Source: Gracilaria domingensis (taxonomy: Eukaryota; Rhodophyta; Florideophyceae; Gracilariales; Gracilariaceae). From it: a stretch of 47,532 nucleotides of DNA. Both the position numbers and the translations under genes were made by a program. Positions 21,786-31,237 of this stretch are shown here, piece by piece. The notes under the pieces are model-generated. The model did not search any database, was not told where the DNA came from, and worked only from the letters and a program-made list of their open reading frames with translations. Numbering within the stretch: the first letter of the stretch is position 1; every line of letters begins with the position of its first letter. Location of the stretch: positions 1-47,532 of the forward strand of contig VCMS01000369.1 of the NCBI GenBank assembly GCA_022539475.1, written 5' to 3'.

Positions 21786-23969
21786 ATGGTCGACCTCCGC
21801 CACACCGTGTCGCGCATCCGCTACAGCCTCTCCTCGCGCATCGACTCGCTCAACGGCCAGCAGCAGCACGTCAGCCCCGCCCCCGTGCACCGCGACTCCA
21901 ATGACCCCTCCTCCAACCTGCTCCCCTCGTTCGCCTCCCCCCATTCCACCACCGCCCCCTCCTCCCACTCGCACGTCCCCAACTCCTCCGTCCCCACCCG
22001 CTCCGTCCCCAGCATCGACGCCACCAGCACCGGCAGCTCCATCACCCCCGTGCCCGGCGCCTTCTACATCCCCAACACCATTGCGCAGCGCGCCTCCAAC
22101 AACATGCCGCCCGCCGACGGCGCCGCGCTCCGCCGCCAGCTCGCCTTCGACGCGCTCGCGCTCGTGCGCGCCCTGCCGTGCCACGCGCACGGCTGGATCT
22201 TCGTCAAGAGGGACGTGTCCAAGCTCTCCGCGCTGTTCCGCTCGCAGTGGATGCCCTTCTGGGCCGAGCTCCGCGGCGGCATGCTTTTGTTTTCCGATCC
22301 CAGCACCGACTACATGCACCCCGTCGCGCGCCACATCAAGCTTGTGTTCACCGCCACCAACTGTATCATAGACCTCAAGAACACCGCATACTACTCCCAG
22401 CTCAAACTGCGCCGATCCGATGCGCAGAGCCTCGTCATGCGCCTCACCACGCCGCAGGAGGCGCAGCAGTGGGTCGTCGCCCTGCAGACCCACACCTTTC
22501 AGTACACCACCATGCGCCTGGCCGACTTTGACTGGATCACCGCCATCGGCAAGGGCGCCAGCGCCAAGGTCTTCCTCGTGCGCGACAACCGCACCAACGC
22601 CCGCCTCGCGCTCAAGGTCATGGACAAGTCGCGCGTCTTCCGCACGCAGCTCAACTTTCAGCACGTCATCAACGAGCGCCTCGTGCTGGAGACCTGCTCC
22701 GGCTGTCCGTTCATCATTCAGCTGCGCTACGCCTTTCAAACCGACTCACATCTTTACTTTGCTACCGACTTTTACGACGGCGGCGACGTGTTTTCGCTGC
22801 TGCAAAACCACCGCGGTCGCCTGCAGGAGCGCTATGCGCGCCGCATTATTGCCGAGATTGTGCTCGCCTTGTCGTGTCTGCACGAGCGCAATATTGTTTA
22901 CCGCGATTTGAAGCCGGAAAACGTCGTGCTCGACGGCAACGGGCACGTGCGCCTGGCCGACTTTGGACTGGCCAAGGTGCTCAAGAGCGAGCAGGATTAC
23001 CTCACGCAGACCATCTGCGGCACAACGGCGTACGCCGCGCCCGAGATGCTGCACTCGCGCCCGTACAACTTTGCGTTGGACCTGTGGTGCCTGGGCGTGT
23101 TCATCTACCACATCCTGTGCGGACGCACGCCGTTCGACTTCAAGAATAAGACCATGGAGGAAATGGCCGAGATTCAGCGCGTCAAGCAGATTCGCTTTTC
23201 GTCGTCTCTCAGCATTGAGGCAGTGTCGCTCATCAAGGGGCTGCTACAGCTGGATCCCAACCGACGGTGCTCGCTCGAGGACGTGAAGAAACACCCGTTC
23301 TTCCGAGGGGTGGACTGGGTGCGCGTGGCGAGGAAGGAAGCGCACGCGGACGACGTGAGCAAACTGGTGGCCAGCAAGGAGAAGAACAAGAAGGTGGAGC
23401 AGTTGGCCGAGGCGCGCGCGCAGCAGTTTGGAGTGGAATCGACGAACACTGGACTGTACGGCCGCGTGGACGCGCAGGAAATCAGCTCCATGACGCTTGA
23501 CCGTTACCTACTACGCAACATCAACGCGGAGGAGTGGCGACACGTGAGCTTCAGCGACGACGACGACCGGTCGGCGACGGCGGAATTCCCGGCGATTATC
23601 CACAACAAGGGCACGGAAGTGGAAACGTGGGCGATCGCGGGATGGGCGTGGACGTGTAGCGAAGCGAGTGGACACGCGACGTTCCGCCAAAACGTGCGCG
23701 AGGGTCTTGTGGCGGCTTCGGACGGTGCGGAGGAAGCGGCGGGCAACGGAGGCGGCGCGGCGTCACGCGTGCGAGCGTCAGGCGCTTACGTGGCGCGACA
23801 CGGAAATAACCGCTCGGCGCTGTCGCACAACCGACGCGCGGCGGCGGAGGCGGATGGAAGCGCGGAGAACGGCGTGCGGTACGGCGGCGGCGCGCGCGGC
23901 AGACGCGGCAGCGTGGACGCCGTGCGCGCCGTGTTCCGGAGACGCAGCGCGGACATGGGCGAGGAGCGC

Positions 23970-24002
<33 letters not shown>

Positions 24003-24156
24003 GTTGGCGGAAGGGGCCGGCGCGCGCTGGGGCGCATCGGCAGCACGCTGCGGGAGGCGCGGGAGCGCGTGAGCGTGGATCAGCTGGGGTGGTCGCGGAA
24101 GAGCGTCGAGAGACGGCGGTTTGGCGCGTGGCTGAGTGGAGGCGGCGCGGCGGGCG

Positions 24157-24201
<45 letters not shown>

Positions 24202-24212
24202 TGGTGGGGTAG
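21786..24212 (+). CDS. PH domain-containing AGC-family serine/threonine kinase
   Basis: An intact 808-residue frame. A low-complexity Ser/Pro N-terminus is followed by a PH domain (about 135-237: HGWIFVKRD ... EAQQWVVALQ) and a complete kinase domain (about 249-506). Catalytic features are the glycine loop GKGASAKV (255-262), Lys277 in ALKV, Glu297 in the C helix (VINERL), YRDLKPEN with Asp374, Asp392 of DFG, activation segment TICGTTAYAAPE, and HPFFRGVDW opening an AGC-type tail. Domain order resembles Akt, which binds phosphoinositides through PH and phosphorylates membrane-proximal substrates. No clear FxxF hydrophobic motif is seen in the long Arg/Gly-rich C-terminus. Two Gly runs there are encoded by GGC repeats (about 23977-24002 and 24158-24199). 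The frame opens directly after a C-tract leader. Orthology to Akt itself is not established. Confidence 0.93.
23977..24199 (+). repeat. GGC trinucleotide runs inside the kinase gene
   Basis: Two GGC microsatellites, at about 23977-24002 and 24158-24199, encode polyglycine in the disordered C-terminal tail. Copy number is likely to vary between strains, and slippage of single bases would alter the last residues. Confidence 0.8.
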
Positions 24213-24362
24213 CTGTCTGCCGGTGGTTTGGCGTTGTTGGCGCTTGTGACTCGCAACTTGAGGTGCGCAGCGGCGCTGCGCGCGTGTATAAAGTTTTTGT
24301 TGGCGCGTGTCTGCGACGTTTATGAGGCTTGGATGGGCGCTGCGCAAGCGGCGACGTGATTG

Positions 24363-24435
24363 GCCGCTATAGCTCAGTTGGTAGAGCGCTTGACTAGTAA
24401 TCAAGAGGTCTCGAGTTCAAATCTCGGTGGTGGCT
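24363..24435 (+). tRNA. tRNA-Thr (anticodon AGT)
   Basis: A full cloverleaf can be drawn by eye. Acceptor arms are GCCGCTA and TGGTGGC with two G-T pairs, the D-stem is GCTC/GAGC, and the anticodon stem is CTTGA/TCAAG around loop CTAGTAA. The anticodon is AGT at 24396-24398, and the T-stem is TCGAG/CTCGG around TTCAAAT. Internal A and B boxes are present and there is no intron. AGT reads ACT and, as inosine, ACC threonine codons. The base after the acceptor stem, 24435, is T rather than the more usual A. Confidence 0.95.
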
Positions 24436-24438
24436 TGC

Positions 24439-24444
24439 TTTTTT
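24439..24444 (+). terminator. RNA polymerase III T-run terminator
   Basis: Six T residues begin four bases after the end of the tRNA, as expected for polymerase III termination. Confidence 0.85.
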
Positions 24445-24892
24445 CATGACCGTTGCTCCGTGTTTACCAGAGAGGTAGCCTTCTACTACCCGTTGCGGAA
24501 CGGAGCTGGGAAGCAACAGCCGTGTTCCAACCGTCGCCACAACGATTCCAAGCCCGCGAGCTGCAAACACGACACCTGCGAAGGTAGCCCTCAAGGATAC
24601 CCTTGGTAGCCTTCCCCAAAAAGTCTTTGGCGGGAAAGCCCGCGCACTCCTTCCACGCGGATACGAGCCAACGTGACGTGCGGCAGCAGCGCCGACTACT
24701 GTTGGGCGACAACTTTCGTAGAGTTAGGGCGTTGTCCCAATTGTTGCGATCTTCATTGCTGTCCGCTTAGCTCCGTGAGAAGAGCCACCAACTCAACACG
24801 CATCAAGGAGCAACTTGCGCTCAAAGCATGTGCGCTGCTCCAACGCCCCCTCCTCTCCACTCGCGCCACTCTCCGCGCCCGTCCTCATCAAC
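24445..24892. other. Spacer between tRNA and receptor-like gene
   Basis: No domain is seen in the short frames here. The last part is presumably promoter and leader of the gene at 24893. No TATA box is recognisable. Confidence 0.45.
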
Positions 24893-26462
24893 ATGTCTCG
24901 AGCCCTTCTCCTCGCTCTTGTGATTCTTTCCATCCTACTCCCGAGCACGGCGCATTCGACCCGCGGCGCGCTCAACGGCCGAGCGCTGCGCTGCTGCGTC
25001 ATGCATGAGCCGCCCATAGCCTCCCTGTCCAACGCCACCTGGATAAACAACGGCTTGCAAGGAATTGCCGCTTCGTACGTCGCAGAACTGCAGGCATATC
25101 TCAACTGGACATGTGCGTCGCTCACGCTTTTCGACGACGGGTCCAGCACTGGATTTTCGGCCTTTATCGACATGATGGAATTCTGTTCGCAAAACGGATC
25201 CATTAAGGCGCATCCCCGCTGCATCTGTGATATCGGCATTGGCGGTTGGTTTGAAACCCCTTCTCGCTTCCATCAGGTTGATTTTCTTCCGGCGTTCACC
25301 GTTGATAGCTATCGCGTGTTTGTGGAACTGTCGAATACCGCCGTCGATCTTGAGCCTCATTTCTTTCTCACGTCGTTCAGCACCAGTGTTTGGATACTCG
25401 TTGCTGTTCAGGTTGTTACTGTTGTGCTCTTGAGAGTTATGGACCCGCATTTTGCGCCTGCTCCGCCGTTTCAGTGCTTGCCTCCTAGCGATGCCTATTT
25501 CAAACGCATTGTTAACTGCTTATTGAATCATCCACTGCCCTATCGCATCCGTCGCTCCATTCGCATTACTCGTACGTTGATACCTGCCGCATTTTGGAAC
25601 AATAGCGCATCTAACACTTGTTTTCTGCAAATGCATAAAAGTGAGTCGCATGATACTTTCTCCGGACTTGGACGACAACAGAAATGCCACACAATGGCTT
25701 ATTGACTTTGTTCAGGCCGTATCCAGCGTGTTTCTTCTGCTGATATATGACGCCATCATGACTGCGTCCTTGGTGAACTTTCCCTTATCGTCCGATTTCC
25801 GCGATGCTGGCGACTTCATGTCATGCCGAATCCGGCCATCAGATGTATGTACATTGAAGGGCGGCACGTTTGAGACGTTCTGGTGGAAGGTGATTGCGAC
25901 AAAGTACGTTACATTGAGAACATCATGTGCTGTATGCGATTGCTCTTGTGTCGTTGATAGTACTAACCGCCACCCACTTGCTTGCAACACGTTTCATTGC
26001 TTCATGAATGATGCGACAAACAGGGATTGTCATCGTAATGAATCGCCGTTATTCCTCCGCACGTACGAAGAAGTATTCGCCCATGTATCGCAAGGAAAAT
26101 GCCGATACGGGCTTCATCTAGAATCAACAGCCAGGGAAGCTATCCACAATCGGTATTGCGGGCGCTTCACACTCACTGGTGACGAGTTATACACTGGGGG
26201 GATGTCCATGATACTTCCGAGAAACTCGCACATGACGAAATATATGAGTGAGGCCACGCTGCGATTGCAAGATGAGGCCGACAGCCCGAGAATGCGCAAA
26301 TACTTCTTGACCCAGAGTACTTGCGAAGCCAATCATGCTACAACCGTTGGCGCCAAGAAGCTGGAACTGTTCTTTGTGCTTTCTTTCATGCTTCTTGGGC
26401 TCATTGGGGTCGTGCTGCTGTGCAAAGCTTTCTGGAGAAGGAGAAAAGCTGCCGGGGGTTAA
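24893..26462 (+). CDS. Ionotropic glutamate receptor-like channel, two predicted introns
   Basis: The ATG at 24893 gives a signal peptide (MSRALLLALVILSILLP). The ligand-binding S1 lobe follows (NGLQGIAASYVAELQAYLNW, CDIGIGGWFETPSR, VDFLPAFTVDSYRVFV), then M1 (about 164-183), M3 (about 250-272, QAVSSVFLLLIYDAIMTASL), an S2 lobe (FTLTGDELYTGGMSMILPRN) and M4 (LELFFVLSFMLLGLIGVVLL). The exons lie in different frames, joined by intron 25572-25641 (GTACGT to AAAAG, CTAAC branch site). A second intron, 25904-26023, has GTACGT, an exact TACTAAC at 25961-25967 and ACAG. Spliced length is 459 residues, or 499 if the second, in-frame intron is retained. The family forms ligand-gated cation channels or sensors. 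The M1-M3 linker here is hydrophilic and shows no obvious pore loop, so channel function is uncertain. Confidence 0.83.
25572..25641 (+). other. Predicted intron 1 of the receptor-like gene
   Basis: GTACGT opens it, CTAAC at 25611-25615 is the likely branch site, and the first following AG closes it. Removing 70 bases (phase 1) joins the S1/M1 frame to the M3/S2 frame exactly. Confidence 0.75.
25904..26023 (+). other. Predicted in-frame intron 2 of the receptor-like gene
   Basis: GTACGT, an exact TACTAAC at 25961-25967, and the first AG downstream at 26022-26023. It is 120 bases long with no stop codon, so both spliced and retained forms are open. The retained form adds a Cys-rich insert in S2. 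Confidence 0.7.
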
Positions 26463-27108
26463 AACATGTTGCCAGCGACTACACTGTAGTCACTACAGGT
26501 ATCGATACGCAGTCGAGACTTCGATCCATCCGTGATCCATCCACGTGTATGAAACCACGTTACAGCTGCGCTTGGCGATGGCGCTGATCGGGAGCAGCTC
26601 AAAGCGCATTCGACGAATTTCGTCCCCAACAGCATCCCACCGACATCTGCTCGCTGCTCACCTTTTTCGCTTCCGCTCCCAAAGCACCGCGCCAACCTCC
26701 ACACTCGCAGCCCCACAGCCATGCAGTGGAACCGACCCGCCTGGCGATTATGCCCCTGTGCATCGTGGCAGACTCTAAACGCTCGCAACCATGCCGCCGC
26801 GCGAATTCATGTTCACGGTTCCTACCATCATCCACCACTGCACAATCTTCCCGCCTGAACTTCAAGTCTGTGTACGCCATGCTTGAGCGTCAGTGGTGCA
26901 TTGCGCCAAGCACCTTTGAGATGGACATGGGCTCGTCTTTGCTTCCATGACTGTACGCAATCGTCTTCCCGGATGCAATGTCATCCTCAATTCAAACTGC
27001 CCGTATCCACCCCTTGTCAGTTGCCTTATCAATGACGAAAGCACCGCTTCTCCTGTCGCACCCCCTCCCATCGTCAACCTCTCGAGTCTCTCAGACCCAC
27101 CCGCCGTC
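26463..27108. other. Spacer before the small Cys-rich gene
   Basis: Overlapping frames without a domain. The frame of the next gene stays open upstream to 26947, but the signal peptide starts at 27109, so the upstream part is probably leader. Confidence 0.45.
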
Positions 27109-27624
27109 ATGAAGTCCCCGATGTTCACCACCGTGCTATTGGCATCCCTCCTCTCTCTCACCCTCGCCGGCGGCCCCATCCCAATCGGCGCGACACTCCC
27201 TATATCTTGCGCGGTCGTTCTCTGCCCCGCCGACACCCGCTGCGTCAACACCGAAACAGGTCCTCAGTGTATCCCCATCCCCATCCCTCTGTTCCCACCC
27301 TCCTCATGCGCGGTGACACTCTGCAGCAAGGGCACGCATTGCGTTGAAAGTGAACTTGGAGCCCACTGTGTCCCGGATTCTCCCGCGCCAACGAGCAGGC
27401 TGTTTTACTGTCCCTGTGGCCAAGTCGTAGACCCCGTGTGCTGCCGCTTCAAGAATGGTGACGTGAAGACTGTTGAAAATACTTGTGAGTGTACGGGGTG
27501 TAATTCGGGCAATCTGGTTGTTGCGCCCAGTCCATGTGCCCCTGCCGCGTGTGCGTTGGTGGATTGTTTTCCGGGATTTAAGTGCGTTGAGCGCGATGGT
27601 GCGGTACAGTGTGTCGAGGTCTAG
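27109..27624 (+). CDS. Small secreted Cys-rich repeat protein
   Basis: A 171-residue intact frame. The chosen ATG begins a clear signal peptide (MKSPMFTTVLLASLLSLTLAG); earlier in-frame codons would add a non-signal leader. The mature part has three copies of a short module with pattern C-A-x3-C-x4-x-C-V-x-CV/I: CAVVLCPADTRCVN, CAVTLCSKGTHCVE and CALVDCFPGFKCVE. Between the second and third lies a Kazal-like block (CPCGQVVDPVCCRFKNGD then NTCECTGC). Most cysteines can pair, so an extracellular disulfide-rich protein is likely; protease inhibition is possible but unproven. It differs in motif from the decayed Cys-rich array at 4132 but is of the same general class. No intron is needed. Confidence 0.8.
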   Translation: MKSPMFTTVLLASLLSLTLAGGPIPIGATLPISCAVVLCPADTRCVNTETGPQCIPIPIPLFPPSSCAVTLCSKGTHCVESELGAHCVPDSPAPTSRLFYCPCGQVVDPVCCRFKNGDVKTVENTCECTGCNSGNLVVAPSPCAPAACALVDCFPGFKCVERDGAVQCVEV

Positions 27625-28194
27625 CTAGGGGTGTACTTGCGTGTGCGCGGGTAAATAGAACCCTGTGTGCGTTAAGGTGTGCTTCTAGAACTGATAAGCA
27701 GAGTAACGCATGAATCTAGGTGCCAACCTTCAGTAAAGATTGTGTTGCATCGGATGTATGCGTAGCGCAGTCGCTGTTGCCGATGCTTTAGGTCGCTCGA
27801 GAAGGATTGGCGTTGTTTCATCCGATGCATACTAGATGCGAGATGATCAACTGATCGAGTACATGTCATGCCCGCCTTCCCAGGTTGGATGCAGTACGAC
27901 CATACCTGCAATTGCACTCGTATTTTCTCGATAACTTTTCTTTCGTATCGAAAGTTTCGGTTGAAGTGCCGATCTGAAAACTTGCAAGTAAAAGAGGCCT
28001 CGTTATGCATCCCTTGCGCAATTTCGTGCTAGCCTCCCACCATCATTGTGCATTGATCATCGAGAAGCCTAGCATATTCTTCCCGCTACTCTATGGTGCG
28101 CAGGTGAGGATGCTATCGCGAAGTGTGTACAGACAAAACTCAGTAGGTCTCGGGCCTACTCAGAGAGTCCGCGTCTTTTATACCGCGTGAACTA
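27625..28194. other. Intergenic region, no gene seen
   Basis: Short frames only. A small dyad AGTAGG ... CCTACT lies near 28143-28161, just before the large palindrome. Confidence 0.45.
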
Positions 28195-28249
28195 ACCAAA
28201 TCTAACCGATCATTCATGCAACTTGCATGAATGATCGGTTACATTTGGT
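28195..28249. repeat. 55-bp near-perfect palindrome
   Basis: The core arm TAACCGATCATTCATGCAA at 28203-28221 is exactly reverse-complementary to 28223-28241 around one central C. Beyond one mismatch (28202/28242) the pairing resumes for seven more pairs, ACCAAAT (28195-28201) with ATTTGGT (28243-28249). Arms of 27 bp with one mismatch can extrude as a cruciform. It may be a transposon end, a miniature inverted-repeat element or a recombinase target. Confidence 0.9.
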
Positions 28250-28990
28250 GGTTGAGATGGACGGTTAATTTACTGGGGTGACTCATCGTTATATGACATT
28301 AGATCGGGGCGAAACAACGCATGGCGTTTCATGAGTGCTGCGGTGGTCCGTGCAATTTGAATGAGTTTGAGGGTGGGTGAATCACCTCCGTAGTGGCGGC
28401 TAGCGTCGTAATTGAAGGCTTGGACACGGAGCCCTTCCACGGCGCTACCGCGAATTACCCTGCGTAACGTACAATGACATGGAACGCCACGCACTGAAGT
28501 TCCATTAGGACAGGCTCTTTTTTGGAAGCTGATAAAGCCTGTTCTTCACGACTTTGTGTCAGCCCAGTATTATACACATGACTGACTAATTATAGCAAAA
28601 AATAGGACCTAACTAACTACTATAGAAAAAATTTAGTTAGTCAACTCTTCGTACACGTTTACACGTTAAACACAAAACGACCTGTTGTCTTACGTGTGAG
28701 CCCTACAGAGAGGCATTAAAAATGTAAAACGTAACGGAAGATCATACACGTTGAACAATGCCAATTATTTTAATCGGTTCAAGCTTGGTAAAGACAGCTT
28801 TCTTGCATTGCTGGCATCGGAGTGGCACGGAGCTTTTCCGTGCCACACCCTTGCGCTGCTTGGCGCAAAGGCTCCCCAAACTCCCGAAAATCTGTGTCTT
28901 CCTAGATACATCTGCGATAGCGGTCTATAATTTTCACAATCTCAGACCTCAGATCTTCGATAGTCCTTTTACCACATTCTGATATCTTCA
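28250..28990. repeat. Hairpin-rich noncoding stretch
   Basis: Four further inverted repeats are visible. AGGACAGGCT (28507-28516) pairs with 28536-28545 with one wobble. TGACTGACTAA (28579-28589) pairs with 28633-28643 with one wobble. GTGGCACGGA (28822-28831) pairs exactly with 28837-28846 around a 5-base loop. TTGCGC (28851-28856) pairs with GCGCAA (28863-28868). The last two lie in tandem just beyond the 3' end of the recombinase remnant. No gene is supported. Confidence 0.65.
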
Positions 28991-30175
28991 TTTGCATAAG
29001 CCACGCGCGTCCGTTAGTAAGGTAGTGAGGCAGTGATGACATGAAATTCTAACTTCCCATTAAAATAATGCTTTTGGCTTCAACTGCAATCATAAAATCA
29101 TGTAACGCCCCTCCAATTCTTGCCGAGTGCGCAGTAAACTTTAAATGCGATAGATCAAGAGCACTTAAAGCGGTTTTCAGATTAATAGAACACCTTCCAT
29201 ACTTGATTAAAAACAAACATTTCTCCGCATTGGAAAGCTTTTTAGGATAGAACTTTAGCAACGCAATGCATAATTTGTCCTTGATAGCCACAAAGTGCAG
29301 TGGACCTGCCTTTGTATCTATAATTGCCACTCCAGCCATACCAAATCCATACGCTAAAATTTTAGGATTACCACAAAACCCAACATTGTTCACCTGTGTG
29401 CATAGTGCTTCATTGATTTTCAAGTATGCTGCCCATGAAATTGCCAGAAACATTGCACTTTGGTGGTCCTTCCAAATACGCAGCTGCGTGATGAGTGCAT
29501 AAATATTTTCCATTGTGAATGGTGTAGAAGGCTGTGACATATGCGTTTTATTTCATCCTTTTATGCTTCTGTGGGACAACGAAAGTCCAGTTTTGTGCGA
29601 GCATGTATAATGTAGAGATCGCACAAAAGATTTGTCATTTCTTGCTTTCTCACAAGTCGTGCATCTGTATCGTACACGTAATTGATGTATCTTTCGATCT
29701 TTTCGTCAAGATGGTCGAGGTTCTTGTAGCTGGTTGAGCAAAACTTGGTGCAATTGTCAATTACCTTACAGTAGTGCTTGATGGTTTGGAGTTTGACACT
29801 CAGTGATATGAGCTTTTGCTGCGCGAATAACCGGTTCGCTGAGGATGGAATCTTTGGGCGTGGATCATTGCTTTCCCCAGAGATAACACTTCGTTTATCA
29901 CCTTGCGATCCTGTCGCCGGAGTCGCGAGACCATGACCGGCGCTTTCTTTTATGATCATCCGTTGCAGTGAAGCGGCCGCAGGAGTAACCCCGTTTCCGC
30001 GCGATATAGATGGCTTTGTGCTTCGCGCGACTGTATTGCAACGCAATTTGCGGTATGTGCTCGCTTTTTGCGGTGAAGTCACTGCATCTGCAGTGCAGTT
30101 GAGGTCAGTGACGTCGGACGGGTTGGCACAGCATTGCTGGATGGTGACACACGTGTATGGACGGTTGGCGCCCAA
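28990..30175 (-). pseudogene. Tyrosine recombinase of a Crypton/DIRS-type element, decayed
   Basis: Two minus-strand frames form a broken tyrosine recombinase. The upstream one (30175-29561) ends in an alpha-helical core-binding domain (LISLSVKLQTIKHYCKVID, NLDHLDEKIERYINYV). The downstream one (29540-29049) is the catalytic domain: FTMENIYALI, AAYLKINEALC at the first catalytic position (K instead of R), and TAHSARIGGA with the His-x-x-Arg pair. The frame stops at a TAG (29049-29051) just before the region where the Tyr motif should lie; about 12 codons on, sequence with SLPHYL may hold it. The linker between the two domains is nearly absent, suggesting an internal deletion as well as a frame change. 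Such enzymes move Cryptons and DIRS/Ngaro-type retroelements; no neighbouring reverse transcriptase of DIRS type is seen. Confidence 0.7.
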
Positions 30176-31237
30176 CTTTGGGATATTTTAGATATTATTA
30201 TTTATTTTATTTTAGCTCGGTTGCACCACTTGACAGTGGCATAGATACACTACTTAGTAGGTTGAGCTGCACCCATTGCTGGGGAAGTAAACGAACCCAA
30301 CCGAGTGTTCGGCTCTAACTTACCACTCTCGGTGTGTAATAGCCTCCTTGCGGAGAGTCACCACCGTGTGTCGGGTTCGCTATCCGCCTCGCGGCATCAT
30401 TAACAATACTACCGCTTTCGCGTGTTTACTTTGTGTGTGTTTTCTTTATTTCTGTCCCTGTTATACAGGTAGCACTACTTGGTGTACCGGTGCATACCGT
30501 TCGTGGCTCGACACACTCGCGTGGACTATTACCGCTCTCGCGTGTCATCGCCACACTCGTGGGTACCGCGTGCTATGCACGTGACACTACTGCCGACTTG
30601 CGTCGTGCGTTCTCTACCGCTGGACGCGTCTTCTTCGCCGCATCGCTCCCTCCATTACTTGGGAAGATTCGACCCCGGTCTTACACCCGGCATTGCCGTG
30701 TCGTACCTGTGGGAGCGCTCTACTGCTGTGCTCGCCTCTTGAGAGAGGGTCTGAACCGCCTTTGCGTGTCTTTCCCCATCGCTGGGTTTTGCACAACAAT
30801 TGGTCTCCTGACTTAGAAGTCGTGTTGATCCAGCAAGTTGGTTTTCTGATCAATTTCCGGTTTGCCGTTTTGTTCTGGTCGTGGAGATACACTACACAGT
30901 TTTCATTGGAAGGCTTTGCCGACAGACGTCGTGTTGGTACTGCTTTCCTCATTTTGGGTTGTTGTTTGGACACGGTTTACTACCGGTGGCACTACCTATT
31001 TCCGTAGTGTGTGATTCCCGTCGGTACGGTTGTTGTCACCCCGTTTGGGGTGTCTACTGTTCTCATCATTCTGGTCGAATCAGCCCTAATTGCGTATACG
31101 TCTGTTCCCGTTGGTACGTTTGGTTCGTCCGATCTGTCGGTTATCGTCACTCGTGTGAGGACGCTACGCTCATTCGAGGTTAATTTGTTTGTTTGCGTTC
31201 CTGTTCCCAGTTTTCTGGTTGTATCTTGTCGCGGACG
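30176..31237 (+). other. Leader region of the Ty3/gypsy element
   Basis: The kilobase before gag shows short frames without domains. The block ACCGCT(T/C)TCGCGTGT recurs at about 30411 and 30530, and several small dyads such as CTCC-TTGC-GGAG are present. A 5' LTR and primer-binding site should lie here, but I find no stretch repeated after 38830 and no convincing primer-binding site. Confidence 0.4.

Noticed and set aside
20452..22739. Long frames (plus 20452-22371, minus 21345-22739) across reductase, C-tract and kinase
   Set aside because: Shadow frames running through the C-tract and out of phase with two recognisable enzymes.
25641..25715. Alternative intron GTGAGT ... TTCAG in the receptor-like gene
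   Set aside because: The donor is good, but removing 75 bases does not bring the S1 and M3 frames together; 25572-25641 does.
30176..31237. 5' LTR of the Ty3 element
   Set aside because: No direct repeat of this sequence is found after 38830, and no primer-binding site is convincing, so no LTR is called.
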